A DNA stretch of 64,000 nt from Liolophura sinensis. Its lineage: Eukaryota > Mollusca > Polyplacophora > Chitonida > Chitonidae. Below, piece after piece: positions 11,601 to 21,900 of the stretch. The stretch lies in NCBI RefSeq assembly GCF_032854445.1, contig NC_088301.1:8058281-8122280 (forward strand), read 5' to 3'. Positions within the stretch are counted from its first letter, which is position 1. Every line of letters begins with the position of its first letter. The notes beneath the pieces are model-generated. The model was not told where the DNA came from. It saw only the letters and a program-made list of their open reading frames with translations, and made no database searches. Both the position numbers and the translations under genes were made by a program.

Positions 11601-14087
11601 AACAACACTCCATATCCTCTGGACAATGATCTGTATCTTCTGGACAACACTCCATATCCTCTGGACAATGATCTGTATCCTCTGAACAACACTCCATATC
11701 CTCTGGACAATGATCTGTATCTTCTGGACAACACTCCCATATCCTCTGGACAATGATCTGTATCTTCTGGAAAACACTCCATATCCTCTGGAGAATGATC
11801 TGTATCCTCTGAACAACACTCCATATCCTATGATCTGTATCCTCTGGACAACACCCTGTATCCTCTGGACAATGATCTGTATCTCCTAGACAACACTCCG
11901 TATCCTCTCGACAATTATCTGTATCCTCTGGAAAAAACTCTGTATCCTATGGACAATGATCTGTATCCTCTGGACAATGATCTGTATCCTCTGGGCAACA
12001 CTCCATACCCTCTGGACAAATGATGTGAATCCTCTGGACAACGATCTGTATGATCTGGACAAAGGTGTGTCCTCTGGACAAATGATATTTATCCTCTGGA
12101 CAATGATCTGTATCCCTTGGACAATGATCTGTATCCTCTGGACAACACTTCGTATCCTCTAGACAAAACACCGTATCCTCTAGACAACGATCTGTATCCT
12201 CTGGACAACACTCCTAACACACTTACGTATACGATAAACAATCATAGTTGTTACAGTTTAATAATTTTGGCCTTTCTTGTTGATTTAAAATGAATGAATG
12301 ATTATGGCTTAACGCCAAATCGGCAATTTTCCAGCCATATTCTGTCGAACCTTGTTGATTTAAAAGGCAAGATCTTAACACCACCTAATCAGAATAATAG
12401 AATAATATCTGTGTATGACATGTATTACAGTTGTAATCATCAGTTCTACTGTTTTTGGTTTCTTGAACATATCACATGAATTGAACATTGTGCAAAAAAA
12501 ATCAGGCAAGCTATCGGTATTCTGAGAATGCCTTGTTTGTTGTCTTTCTCATTAACCGATTATTACTGAGATGCTTATCTTGCAGGTTGACTTCATCTGG
12601 GTAACCAGAACGTTTGACGCTTTGAAGTGGTTCCTGGATGCTTTAAGCGAACTCGAGGAAGAAGAAGCTCTTCTAGGAGAGGAGGAAAAATTCCTCAACA
12701 TTTTTTGCATGTTACATCGGCATTGGGACAAAGTGACATCCGGGCGGTGGCCTTGCAGATGGCGCTGGAGTTGTGTCACCAGGAAGAGTTTCGTGACCCA
12801 CTGTGTGGTCTCCGAACGAGAGTACAGCCTGGGAGACCAAACTGGAAGAAGGTACAAGCTGCTTTTCCTATTTATTTATTATTTATTTATTAGACAGTTG
12901 TATAACGTCAACGTTTGTTGAGGTCCATCTGTTTTTTTCACAATGCAATATAGTCTACGTGAAAAGAGGAATTTCGTCAGCAACTTTACTCTCTATTCTC
13001 CATTATGGAGAACGTATTCTCCATACCCAAATTATTCTCCACAGTCAAATTATTCTCCATACCCAAATTATTCTCCACAGCCAAATTATTCTCCATACCC
13101 AAATTATTCTCCACAGCCAAATTATTCTCCACAGCCAAATTATTCTCCATACCCAAATTATTCCCCACAGCCAAATTATTCTCCACAGCCAAATTATTCT
13201 CCATACCAAATTATTCTCCACAGTCAAATTATTCTCCATACCCAAATTATTCTCCACAGCCAAATTATTCTCCATACCCAAATTATTCTCCATACCCAAA
13301 TTATTCTCCACAGCCAAATTATTCTCCATACCCAAAATTATTCTCTACACCCAAATTATTCTTATCTTATCCTATCTACAATTTCTAATTTAATTATGAC
13401 ATCACCAGGGGCAATAATTCTTCATGTCGAAGACAAGCTTATGGAGTGAAGTATTCTTATTGCATTTTCATTGCAATAATATATCGATGTACACAGCTTG
13501 TTGTGTTATGTGTCACTGACGGCAGGCAATTTAGGTAGCGACCGAGTATGACTGAACAGATATCTGAATACAGGCAACAAGTTAAAGAAACAAGCAGTAG
13601 TATGAGGTATGTGCTCCATTTGCAATGTGAAGAGCTGTAGCCTCTGTCAGCTATCTACATGTGACGACATTCGGTTTATACCACACTCGACTGATGACCT
13701 CGGGCATGTTCGGCTCAAATAGAAAAACGCTTTAAAAATGCTTGTACGTGCCACGAAAATAGTTCATAGCCGTTTTTATACATTTCCGTTATGAAAAGTG
13801 TAGTTACGTAATTTTGAATGAGTTTGTCATACATGTGATTTTCACTGAAGCAGCAATTTAAAAAATTCTTAACGTTCCTGATATTGATAAATATGTGTCA
13901 TGGTTGAAATTAAACCTTAAACGGCGGAAATAAAGATCTTTTCGTTGATTTCAGTTTGTTTGACAACATACTGAAGACCTCTGAAGGCAGGAAGTGTGTG
14001 TTTTATTGTGGACCACCTCGGTTAGAGAAAACTCTGAAGAAACTCTGTGGCGAGTATCACTTGGGATTTAAATCGGAAAATTTCTGA
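2440..14087 (+). CDS. NOX5: NADPH oxidase 5-like gene, nine C-terminal exons (EF-hand part upstream of window)
   Basis: Membrane flavocytochrome that passes electrons from NADPH through FAD and two hemes across the membrane to make superoxide. Exons: 2440-2657, 3682-3870, 5558-5728, 7147-7335, 7754-7886, 8603-9091, 10162-10374, 12586-12851, 13955-14087, each bounded by AG/GT. In order they give a first membrane helix, ARGAG-QCLNFN, the heme helices, the FAD motif EWHPFTISSAPE, the NADPH motifs IDGPFGAPS and GAGIGVT, FYCGPP, and a terminal ENF followed by TGA. The order, spacing and wording match human NOX5 better than NOX1-4 or DUOX (recalled family knowledge). The calcium-binding N-terminus is not seen in 1-2439 and is presumably before the window. 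The frame is interrupted near 5617, 5654, between about 8880 and 9000, at 10253, at 12701-12706 and at the last exon junction. These are either sequencing errors or recent decay. Confidence 0.9.
3478..3612 (+). repeat. Dispersed repeat family R1, copy 1
   Basis: gttagaataaaaccctaact then ttgacacgaggccgtttttc, gaccatttgccaacta-like middle and actgtcgtcgctgctc. Second copy at 8260-8378 (+), third on the - strand at about 27095-27205. About 110-135 bp, sharp left edge at gttagaata. Confidence 0.8.
3682..3870 (+). CDS. NOX5: NOX5 exon: heme-binding helices 2-3
   Basis: Acceptor ttccag, donor gtgaga, 189 bp, phase 1 to phase 1. Encodes QCLNFNSAFIVVLMYRN, then LPLDHAIGAHK and FGLVHTAMHVANA. The His of GAH and the His of VHTAMH sit where the two heme ligands of helix 3 are found in NOX proteins. 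Confidence 0.92.
4800..5095. repeat. Two diverged ~150-bp copies of a dispersed repeat
   Basis: Copies at about 4800-4930 and 4965-5090, each with gaa-agttta-cc-aa-ttcatta, then ttttca-c-acc-tga, then atttttgaaggtcat-gggg. In NOX5 intron 2. Confidence 0.65.
5558..5728 (+). CDS. NOX5: NOX5 exon: extracellular loop and helix 4, with two frame breaks
   Basis: Acceptor ttgtcag, donor gtaggt. It reads EITTRETNATWVEVMFTLRPG in one frame, GWVGGSAFITG in the next and LVAVLAAIVGPSVICLRRRG in a third. This order matches the family (TTRPG, GWV-G-A, TG, hydrophobic helix, RR-GHF). Both breaks are explained by one missing base in a short homopolymer: GGG at 5617-5619 and TT at 5654-5655. No single frame spans the exon. 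Confidence 0.85.
6100..6365 (+). mobile_element. Full-length tRNA-derived SINE, 10-bp target duplication
   Basis: Starts ggggcctccgtggctcagtt and ends caaataaataaatt. Flanked by aatatgttca at 6090-6099 and 6366-6375. In a NOX5 intron, same strand as the gene. Confidence 0.94.
6817..6945. repeat. 38-bp tandem repeat, ~3.4 copies
   Basis: Unit attcagtcagctttctagta followed by tggctagtgtggaagttt, nearly identical copies, so recent. Confidence 0.95.
7147..7335 (+). CDS. NOX5: NOX5 exon: heme helix 5 and start of dehydrogenase
   Basis: Acceptor ctcag, donor gtaagg, 189 bp, phase 0 at both ends. Encodes VFYWSHWLFIGWWAVLVIH followed by ASNFWKWLIGP and YLLEKLWR. The His of YWSHW and the His ending VLVIH match the second pair of heme ligands; NFWKWL is a NOX5-type signature. 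Confidence 0.93.
7754..7886 (+). CDS. NOX5: NOX5 exon: FAD-binding domain
   Basis: Acceptor aattag, donor gtattc, starts in phase 0 and ends in phase 1. Encodes IIIERPPRFKFNAGEYILIN and FEWHPFTISSAPEQT. HPFT followed by S-A-P-E is the FAD isoalloxazine-binding motif of the NOX/ferric reductase family. Confidence 0.93.
8260..8378 (+). repeat. Dispersed repeat family R1, copy 2
   Basis: gttagaataaaaccctatct to actgtcgtcactgctttgg and tatgctgtac, close to the copy at 3478-3612. Lies just 5' of a NOX5 exon. Confidence 0.8.
8603..9091 (+). CDS. NOX5: NOX5 exon: FAD/NADPH junction with a long acidic insertion and one frame break
   Basis: Acceptor ctgcag, donor gtaggt, 489 bp. It opens with LTLHVEVKGDWTSRLRSL, matching the family pattern W-H-I-x-x-x-G-x-W-T-x-x-L. 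About 100 residues follow that are rich in Glu, Gln and Ser and have no counterpart I recognise in vertebrate NOX5. The end, LLLSRLHPNKYFAKPQAL and EKKLK, is in a different frame (net +1 or -2), shifted somewhere between about 8880 and 9000. Only that second frame joins in phase to the next exon. Confidence 0.75.
9462..9740 (+). mobile_element. tRNA-derived SINE, 15-bp target duplication with one mismatch
   Basis: Divergent head (ctccctcgcgctgttgg), normal body and AATAAATAAA tail. Flanks tcataaaacacttga (9447-9461) and tcataaaactcttga (9741-9755). In a NOX5 intron. Confidence 0.9.
9855..10085. repeat. Diverged relatives of the 21-bp minisatellite
   Basis: Phrases gaacaacactccatatcc, gacaacattccgtatcc, ggacaatactctgtatcc are spaced irregularly just 5' of the NOX5 exon at 10162. 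Confidence 0.75.
10162..10374 (+). CDS. NOX5: NOX5 exon: NADPH-binding domain, one frame break
   Basis: Acceptor tatatag, donor gtaagt. Encodes VKIDGPFGAPSTEVYDVDHA, then ILIGAGIGVT, then after a break at about 10253 FASILQSMVYRR and CSSCKHWW. One missing C (ACTCA for ACTCCA) would restore the universal GVTPFAS motif. It joins in phase 0 to the next exon (VDFIWVTR). Confidence 0.88.
10799..10990 (+). repeat. Dispersed repeat family R2, copy 1
   Basis: ggatgttccaggtcaataat, cgcaaggcca, then gtaatcatgcagagagaagc and ttgaaagac-caaggg. Matches 30980-31165 over about 185 bp at roughly three quarters identity. No terminal repeats or coding seen. Confidence 0.8.
11283..12215. repeat. 21-bp minisatellite with 42-bp higher order, ~44 copies
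   Basis: Units of type cctctggacaatgatctgta alternate with units of type cctctggacaacactccata. Because 21 is a multiple of three, long open frames appear on both strands; they are not genes. Lies in the NOX5 intron between 10374 and 12586. Related, diverged units occur at about 9855-10085 in the preceding intron. Confidence 0.96.
12586..12851 (+). CDS. NOX5: NOX5 exon: NADPH domain middle, one frame break
   Basis: Acceptor ttgcag, donor gtacaa. Encodes VDFIWVTRTFDALKWFLDAL and a Glu-rich stretch, then shifts frame in the six-T run at 12701-12706 to HVTSALGQSDIRAVALQMAL and RTRVQPGRPNWKK. One extra T would make it continuous. TRVQPGRPNW is a NOX5/NOX2 family motif. Confidence 0.88.
13005..13368. 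repeat. 18-bp minisatellite with 36-bp higher order, ~20 copies
   Basis: Alternating attctccacagccaaatt and attctccatacccaaatt. In the last NOX5 intron. Multiple-of-three unit again gives false ORFs. Confidence 0.96.
13955..14087 (+). CDS. NOX5: NOX5 last exon, terminal ENF and stop
   Basis: Acceptor tgatttcag. Encodes FDNILKTSEGRKCVFYCGPP, then LEKTLKKLCGEY and finally KSENF before TGA at 14085-14087. CGPP is the last NADPH contact and the terminal Phe stacks on FAD in this family. The preceding exon ends in phase 0 but this one needs one leading base, so the junction carries a further one-base discrepancy or an unrecognised splice variant. Confidence 0.87.
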
Positions 14088-14639
14088 GGGGGAGATAACT
14101 CTAGATCTCGTGGAACAAGTTGAATCTGGTTGTTACAGTATATTTGTTTGCAGAGCAGAAATGTAATTAGTGCTAAAGAAATTTCTTCCCAGAATGTTGA
14201 TTTCCAAAGTGCCTCCGAATTTATTGCTTTTTCTTGCATTTTATGATGTATCATCTAAATTATTATGCACGGAAACGTGGTTTCGAAACCGCGCAATGCA
14301 GGAAAATATCATAATTATGAATGTATCAAACCTTCCAGAAATTTTAATGAATTTTATAAGTGTCAGTAGCTTGAGATATAGGTAGTTCTGAGGAAGCGGT
14401 AACTCTGAGATGTAAGCAGCTCTGAGATACTGACAACTCTGAGATGTAGGTATATCTTAAGGCAGTATTCAGCCTGTTGAGCTTGGATAATTTGAATTTT
14501 GAAAAATATTTAATTAACCTACTGTCCTCACGGCTATGGAAATGTTGTTTGTTATGTATGCTTTTGTCTGGTATCTACAAAGCACACAAACCAGTTTGCT
14601 ACAACGAGGTCTCGTTGCCTGTTTTCATACTAAACATTG

Positions 14640-14810
14640 TTGCTGTAGCATTGGATTTACCCAAAACCAATGAGGTTGCAAGCTCGAATCCAGCTCTGGC
14701 AGGCTTGACTGCTGTTTTTAATCAGGTGGTTTGTCAGTTACCTGGTGAATTTTTACTCCAGGCAAGCCTGTTTCTTCAGCACAGTGTTGTAAAATGTAAT
14801 AAATAATTAA
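14640..14810 (+). mobile_element. Second SINE-like family, copy 1
   Basis: Contains gcaagctcgaatccagctct (B-box-like), then ggtttgtcagttacctgg and ttactccaggcaagcc. Similar segments at about 6995-7100, 41150-41275, 53095-53200, 55325-55460 and 56435-56560 share the order B-box-like start, gtttgtca-gttacctgg-caaagg, ggtttactccgggca, cctccaccca. It lies in the probable 3' UTR of NOX5. Confidence 0.55.
14798..14803 (+). terminator. Possible NOX5 polyadenylation signal
   Basis: AATAAA about 710 bases after the NOX5 stop, followed by AT-rich sequence. It is the first canonical hexamer I see downstream. Weak on its own in AT-rich DNA. Confidence 0.3.
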
Positions 14811-15225
14811 ATTAATAATATATGGCGATGACAGTAATAGTAAGTAATGATTTAATCTTAATTCTTCCGAGAAATTCACGATATACCGAATACGCCTTAT
14901 ACTTCACACAAGTATTGAATCAATATTTAGACGTTGTATCGTCGGATATCGATTTTTCATTTTCCTTAAATTGATTTGTCGTAAGTAGATCCCAATCTAA
15001 AATCTATACCGGTCGTGCTTCGCGTCGCTCATTTCAATGGGTTGACTTGATGTCGTCTAACCTGTTCACAAATCATTGTAGAAGTATACGCCTTAATTGA
15101 TTAGGGTCTGTCTTAATAAATACTTAAATTCTCAGAATGTCCAAAACGTTTTCCATGTTTATGGAAAGAGAAAATGCAAAAAAGCAAACAAAACAAGGAC
15201 GAGAAAACTATAGTGTACATATAAA

Positions 15226-15231
15226 TTTTAT
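15226..15231 (-). terminator. Possible gene B polyadenylation signal
   Basis: AATAAA on the - strand about 550 bases past the gene B stop, in AT-rich DNA that also holds AATAAA on the + strand. Position is plausible but not decisive. Confidence 0.3.
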
Positions 15232-15416
15232 TATTTACAGTTTTTAATAAATAAAATTTGAATTATAAAATATGCAATGAACAGGTGATTATGGAGGGCG
15301 TGACTAGATATACTATAGAGGAGACATTCATATCATTGGTAGACACGTATAATAAACGTTATTTACATATAAAAGTCATTTTATAACATTATATATGCCG
15401 CCAGCAACATATATAG

Positions 15417-15508
15417 ATTACGGAATGTCACAGTTTTGACAGTTTGTAACTATGTACATGATAGATTACGGAATGTCACAGTTTGACAGTTTGTAACTAT
15501 GTACATGG
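15417..15508. repeat. 47-bp direct duplication
   Basis: Two copies of gattacggaatgtcacagtt followed by tgacagtttgtaactatgta and catg, one base different. Confidence 0.95.
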
Positions 15509-15777
15509 CCACTGAGATAAAACGTGATACAACGCCACGTGGCACATGATTTAGCTGCTTCATTAGGTGGATTGGTTCTCTTCCCTTGGATGCTAAACTT
15601 GGTGATGATTTAAAGCTTTGCTATTCAGTTATGATGATATTCTATGAATTTTGGAGCGAATATTTCTTCCGCACAATGTTTCTGTCGTTAGATGGAGCAA
15701 ACCGTAAATCATATTACAAAGAATTATGCCTGAAAATGAAACCCCTGCTATTCTGCGAATCTCATTCAAATCAGTCC

Positions 15778-15935
15778 TCAGTGTGACATGTTCAAGTAAT
15801 GCGAATTAGGTTTCTGGTTCATCTCCGACGCGTCAAACGCTGGGTTCTCAAATTCCGGCTCCCTCTGAGAAATGTTCTTTGTCAAATCCGCGAATTTGAT
15901 CCGGGTTCCGCTTCAGTGTCCTAGATTTTCGATTC
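15778..15935 (-). CDS. Gene B last exon: cytoplasmic tail, one base too long
   Basis: Acceptor tttttag. Reads NRKSRTLKRNPDQIRGFDKE then HFSE in phase 2, then after a shift in a GGG run reads EPEFENPAFDASEMNQ and ends NSHYLNMSH followed by TGA (15778-15780). The same words FDKEHFSE and NP-x-FD occur in the tail of gene A, so both halves are real. One surplus G explains the shift. Confidence 0.82.
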
Positions 15936-18900
15936 CTAAAAACAACAAAAAAGAATTAGGATTAACGTGTTCAGTATTCAACGAAAATTATATGTCAATT
16001 AAAGCAGTAACCTTTAATCAAGATTTCAGTGTTATCATTTTTAAACATATTTTGGATGTTATAATCAAAGTCAGTGTTATTTTTTTTATCTTCTTTCTAT
16101 GTTTTTGAATTTTGTACATTTTATTTTCTATACGTCTGTCGTTGTAATTACGCCACTTTTTGTCATTATGCACAGTTCGTGATTTTCGTATTAGCAAAAC
16201 GCTCCAAGTGTAGTTCATCGCCAGAGTTTTATGTTAACATTTTTAACAAGAACATACTGCTGTACCCTCGAAGTACTTTTTTAAGCAAATGTGTACGATT
16301 TTTGTCTTTGTGATTATGTCACTTTTTATTACGCTTACACTTTGTAATTTAGTTTTCACTTTGCTGCAAGAATAAAGCTTCAGGTACAGTGTCACCACCG
16401 GATTTTTTGTATTAACGCGGTTTAATTTTAGCAAAACTATATTTCTGTACTTGACAGNNNNNNNNNNNNNNNNNNNNNNNNNNNNNNNNNNNNNNNNNNN
16501 NNNNNNNNNNNNNNNNNNNNNNNNNNNNNNNNNNNNNNNNNNNNNNNNNNNNNNNNNNNNNNNNNNNNNNNNNNNNNNNNNNNNNNNNNNNNNNNNNNNN
16601 NNNNNNNNNNNNNNNNNNNNNNNNNNNNNNNNNNNNNNNNNNNNNNNNNNNNNNNNNTTACCTTATAAGTTACCTTTGTCAATTTTGTTCTGCAAAAAGA
16701 GAAAGAATAAAAAAAGGTTGACAATAATTGTTTATTCACCGGTACCGACATTTATATTGACCTGCTCGAATCAATATATGTCTTGAATCACCACATGGGG
16801 GTTGGTTTTGTTCATTTCATTCAAAATAATGCAGGTGACAGATTTTAGTATTTCGATAAAAGCTTCAACGGCAGACACCAAAGGTTGGTGTCAAGATGCG
16901 GCTTCACGCCAGGATGGTTTGTCAGAGTGACAACAGCAGACACAATACAATGTCTAGTTTTGGGTGGTTATGCTGCGGTTTGCGTCACAGAACAAGACGT
17001 CACTGTGGGTGTAGAAGGGAGTTGGGGGGGGGGGGGAGAAACTTACCCATTTTCATCCGAACTCTGGTAACCGTTTGTCTTTGAAATTATGGTGGTAGTT
17101 AGTGTTCCGTTGAAATCTTCAAACAAAAATAGAAAAGAATGTTTGTCCATTGAAACGTAATCAAATGCAGATTCAAAATGATGACAGAACTTGCTCTGTC
17201 GCCCTTATCTACTGCTACAGAGTTCAGTAACTCTATATGAAAGGTGTAATAATAGTAGTGCTGACAATCTCCACTTTATATATGGTAAGCCCATAATTTT
17301 GCAAAGTGTTCACATCGCAATTTGCCATGACTGCAGGATTACAAACTGTTGTAGACTTGAGTAAGTCTTAATCTTAACGTCTATACCGTTGAGTCTACTG
17401 AAATTGTGAGCTTTTTTGAGAAATTTGAATTTTATTGCTGAGTGTTCGTGACAAAATTACCGCTTAACTTAAAATTTAAATTCAGCCATAATACCAAACT
17501 ACAAAACTCTTCTCATTATGGTAATGAACCAAAATTTACATAAATTACATTTATAATTTTTGACTTAATTGAAAATTAAGTCAGGACTTCACACCTGAAC
17601 AAAAAGGTCCACTCACCGAATAATGCATTGAGGTACTGTAGAGCAAATGCAAGGTAACATTCACAATACTGTACACGGAATAGCAGTGGAACATGCGCTG
17701 TGCGTTACCCTACAGTTTTCATACTGTATACAGTGCAAATGCTGCGCTACCCTGCAAGGTTACTTGGGGCGTTAAGGTCACGATATTGTTGACATATCTA
17801 GCTTTGGACATAAAGGTTACATGGAAAACTTACCGATTTGACATAGAAGGGCTAGACATTAGCAAAAGGTAATGCTTAAGGCAGAAGTCTTACCTGGGTT
17901 TTCTTTCTTCCAGGCTTTAGCAATGGCGTCTTGTAAAGTCTCATCGTCAGTTCCATCGACTGGACCGGAAATGTAGAACTCGCGTATCTTGTCAGGGATA
18001 CATCCACAGACTGTAAAACCTGCCTTGGCTAACTCAGTGTCGTACACTTCCTGGGAAGGCTCATCAACGTTAGCTATGCTGGAGTCCGCGTCGAGAACGG
18101 AGGCCGTGTAGCGGATCTTTGTTACCGAGGCCCTACGGCATGAGACCAATAATAAACATGAAGATTAATTCGTTAACTTGTAGGATTTGTCACAAAAACA
18201 TATAGTGCGAGAAAATGCGGCAGTGCGAGAAAAACACCCTCATGTAACGATCGCATTTAATGTGGTCTGTCTAGTCGTGAAAATCTGAGGAGGGTACCTT
18301 TCCCGAAGGCAATGGTGACTTGAGTCCAACCCATATTAACTTTTGATCTCGAGTTACACACGTGTACTGTGTTACCATTTCGTCATCTAAAAGGCACCAT
18401 TGAACAGTGGATTGTACCACTTAAGCCGAATCGTTCTGGACGCGACAAGGTTTCCAAGATAGAACAGTATTACATACCCGTCATCACCGCTGGTGTAATC
18501 GCCTTCCTGGCCGAGGATAGTCACAGACATCGCGTCCAGAGCCACCACTGTTGAAACACAAATGCTACACACATTAAACTGGCAAGACGCTTGAAGAACG
18601 CACCATCTTTATATGAAGTAGGTATCACCTAAAATGTCATTTTGTGCCAATTCCAAATATGGTTCTCATGATTGTTTTTTCCACATTTTGCATATACAAA
18701 TAAAGATGGAGGGACTTTTGGGACTATAGAGGTACTATGGGGGACTTTTGGGACTATGGAGGTACTATGGGGACTTTGGGACTATGGAGGCACTATGGGG
18801 GACTTTTGGGACTATGGAGGCACTATGGGGACTTTTGGGACTATGGAGGCACTATGGGGGACTTTTGGGACTATGGAGGCACTATGGGGGACTTTTGGGA

Positions 18901-21900
18901 CTATGGAGGCACTATGGGGGACTTTTGGGACTATGGAGGTACTATGGGGGACTTTTGGGACTATACTGAATATGCTGAAGCCTCTTGATGTTACAGCATT
19001 TTAGCTGCTAAACGGTCTCTTTATTGTTGCTATCTTAATACGAATATACGAATATATATCGTGTCTTGTGTCTTCGACATGATAATTTAGTGAGACAGCA
19101 CTATATGAGCTAAATCTAAGTACTGACACTTGCTTTAAAAACTTAAAACTTAACATTAATGACTTAGTTTTGCTCAAACTCTTCAAGTTAACTTAAACAA
19201 AATTAATTGCTTTTGGGTTTTGCATTGGTGTAGACCTCTTATGGATGCAAACCTTTGTTCGTCGCCAGCCATGATTTCTTCAAGGCTTCTGCCAGATTTT
19301 CTGGTTTGTCGGTGGGCTTGTCCCAGACATAGAGCGAATACACACGGTGTGTGGGCAGTATTGATGGTGTCCATGGCGACAACTGTGACGTCACACTTTC
19401 TGAGGCCGGAAGTTGGGGCAGGAGCTGGATGTGTCACGCTGGGCCACAGATATTGTAAAATAAACTCTTGTGACACCTTGGCTGAAATAATAAAAGATAA
19501 AAAGTGGTATTATATAGATTTCGCTGAATCATTGTGTTATCCTTTTGGTATGTGAGTGTTTTAAGGTTTAAGTCAGTAACATGTTAATATCGTTTGTTTT
19601 TTAAACTTTGAATCTTTAACCTTTCGCTGTTCAATTAACTTCACGACTGAACAACAGACAACATATATGCTTTGATCCAAAGAATACATATATATTGTTT
19701 TTTGCAAGCATGTTGACATTTCATGATTTGATGTAAAACACCTCCTAATTGGTTCTCACCAAGGCGACCGTGTGTATCTTGACAAATGAGGTCGTCTGTT
19801 TCAAAGGTTTTGGGCGAGGGAATTTGACCCATATCTGAAGTAGGGCTGTTATTTTTTGAGGTCTCTCTATATCCCGATCCATAAAACAACCACCCCAATA
19901 AAGTAAAATGTTCTAAGAGAGAACGGCATAAAACAACAAACAAATAAATGTGTTAGATGGATACACTTTGCTCCTTCCTACGTTTCCAATAGATGATAAC
20001 CTGATGAAACTCACCCTTTAACATCTACGAACTCTTCAGTGCTCTTAAAATCTATCATTGCCCCTGTAAAGGAGAATAACATACATTAGAAAAAAAGAGT
20101 CCAGACAGGGGTTACTCATGTACACGCTATTGACGGCTGTACTTTTACACATGGTAAACACAAATGTCAGCAAATGGGCGCGTTTGACAAGATGTTTCTC
20201 TTTTCTATGTAAACGTGTTAGAGATGAAGACACAGTTGTACGACCTTGTACATGTTAGGCGTACACAACAAACTTTCACGATGTTTTTTTGTGTTTTGGG
20301 CAAATTTACATTCTAACAAATGAACATGCATGTACACCTGTTCAGACTTTAAACAATCTGCTGAGAGAACTCTCGTAACAGGATATAACACGAACCCTAC
20401 AGAGAATATGGGACACAACTCTTGATCATGAGGTAAGGTACACGCTCAATACTGGCCATGGACACATAGATCCTATGGCCATTCTCACTGTTTATCGGAG
20501 CGATCAACAACATCCCTGTGGCCATTTACGTATTTGTTTATTTATGTAATCATTGGTGTTTTACGCCATACACAAGAATACTTCAATTATAGGAAGGCAT
20601 TGTGGTAGGCGAAAACCGAGCACAGCTGACAGACCTTCCCATGCACGACTGGAAAGCAATTATATAGACAAATCGTACATAAGGGTGTGTACTTAACAGA
20701 GTTGCGCATTTAAATCTTTAAACATGTCTTAGATTCTTGAAAATCGACAATATATGTTACACAGAGATACGAAATTAACAACAATGTTTAAAGTTTCGAT
20801 AAATTTAGTCGATAAACCCTATGATTGGTAGAATATTACAAATACCTGGATATTTTGCTTTCCACATTTCCTCTATTTTCTTCTGAACTTCAATCGTCTC
20901 TGTATAAGACAAATTGCCTTCGATGTCTACGTGCTTTCGTCGTAAAGCTTGGCAAGCACAGACATCAATGGCATTGGATGCGAAAGACTGGGTAGTAGGT
21001 GGCGCTGTGTCCATGGGGCTTATCAAGTAATCTCCCCAGTTCACGAAGTACACCGCCTTCGACAGTTTTTCCCTGCATAGAGATAGCAAAGGACCTTTTC
21101 TCAATTCAGCTAATCTTTTGCAGTTTGAGGATTGCTCTAAAGTGAGGATAGTTGCACATTTGGTACAGATGTATAAAACTAATATCTAATCTTTATAAAA
21201 TTATACAATAAGAAGTTTATTTTGCAAATGTATTTAGCATGTTAAACTTTAACAGCGAATATCATTCTCGCCATTTTAAAATTAGCTGATTAAATATTGA
21301 AAGCTCCTCAACATACCCACTAGTTGAATAGTACACTTCCGGTTTGGTGATGGTGACCGAAAGAGAACAGCCAGTGCATCCTGGGAAATTCCGGCTGAAA
21401 CAGCATTTTATACACACTTAATTCCTGATGATTGTAAACTGATTTCAAAATTTTGAACATATGTGATTTTCTGGTGTTAATTAAAAATGCAAGACTGTAA
21501 GATCTCCAGCATCAACAGCAAACACGCACTTGTAAAATATTTATTTATTTGATTTGTGTTTAAAGTCGTCATGAAGAACCATTTACTTTTATGATGTGCA
21601 ATAATATAATGAAATATGTACAAATTTCGAGATTTGCCATGGCTTTGTCAGATGTAATTCTAAAATGGTGTTTTTATTTGCCGATTTTAAGAGTATACAA
21701 ACCTGGTATATTATTCTCCCATGTCGTGGTTATACCCCTAGCTAAGGGCATCTGGGCTTCTTTCATCAAAACGCTTTTGAGAATCACCGAATAGTGGAGA
21801 TCGTACGGTCGAGCCTCATTCCTTTTGTATACTGGGTTGAAAACATTCTTCTCCATCAGCTTCGTCTGGAAAACGTTTCCGGTTGGTGGGGCGGATATCT

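Larger units (their letters stand above)
14088..15777. other. Convergent intergenic region between NOX5 and gene B
   Basis: AT-rich. Contains both 3' UTRs, one second-family SINE-like copy, a 47-bp duplication and candidate polyadenylation hexamers for either strand. No further coding exon seen. Confidence 0.7.

Noticed and set aside
11261-12171. Long ORFs on both strands (up to 183 codons)
   Set aside because: Products of a 21-bp minisatellite whose unit is a multiple of three; open in several frames at once, no start context or domain.
11283-12215. CRISPR-like regular repeats
   Set aside because: No unique spacers; contiguous tandem units in a eukaryotic intron.
12943-13449. ORF of 168 codons rich in NYSPQP/NYSPYP
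   Set aside because: Reads the 18-bp intronic minisatellite; lies between two NOX5 exons.
16658-17040. Membrane or body exon of gene B next to the gap
   Set aside because: No hydrophobic segment or module-like sequence with proper splice sites on the - strand there or at 15936-16457.
18672-19004. Gly/Trp/Thr-rich ORFs in three frames
   Set aside because: 30-bp minisatellite in a gene B intron.
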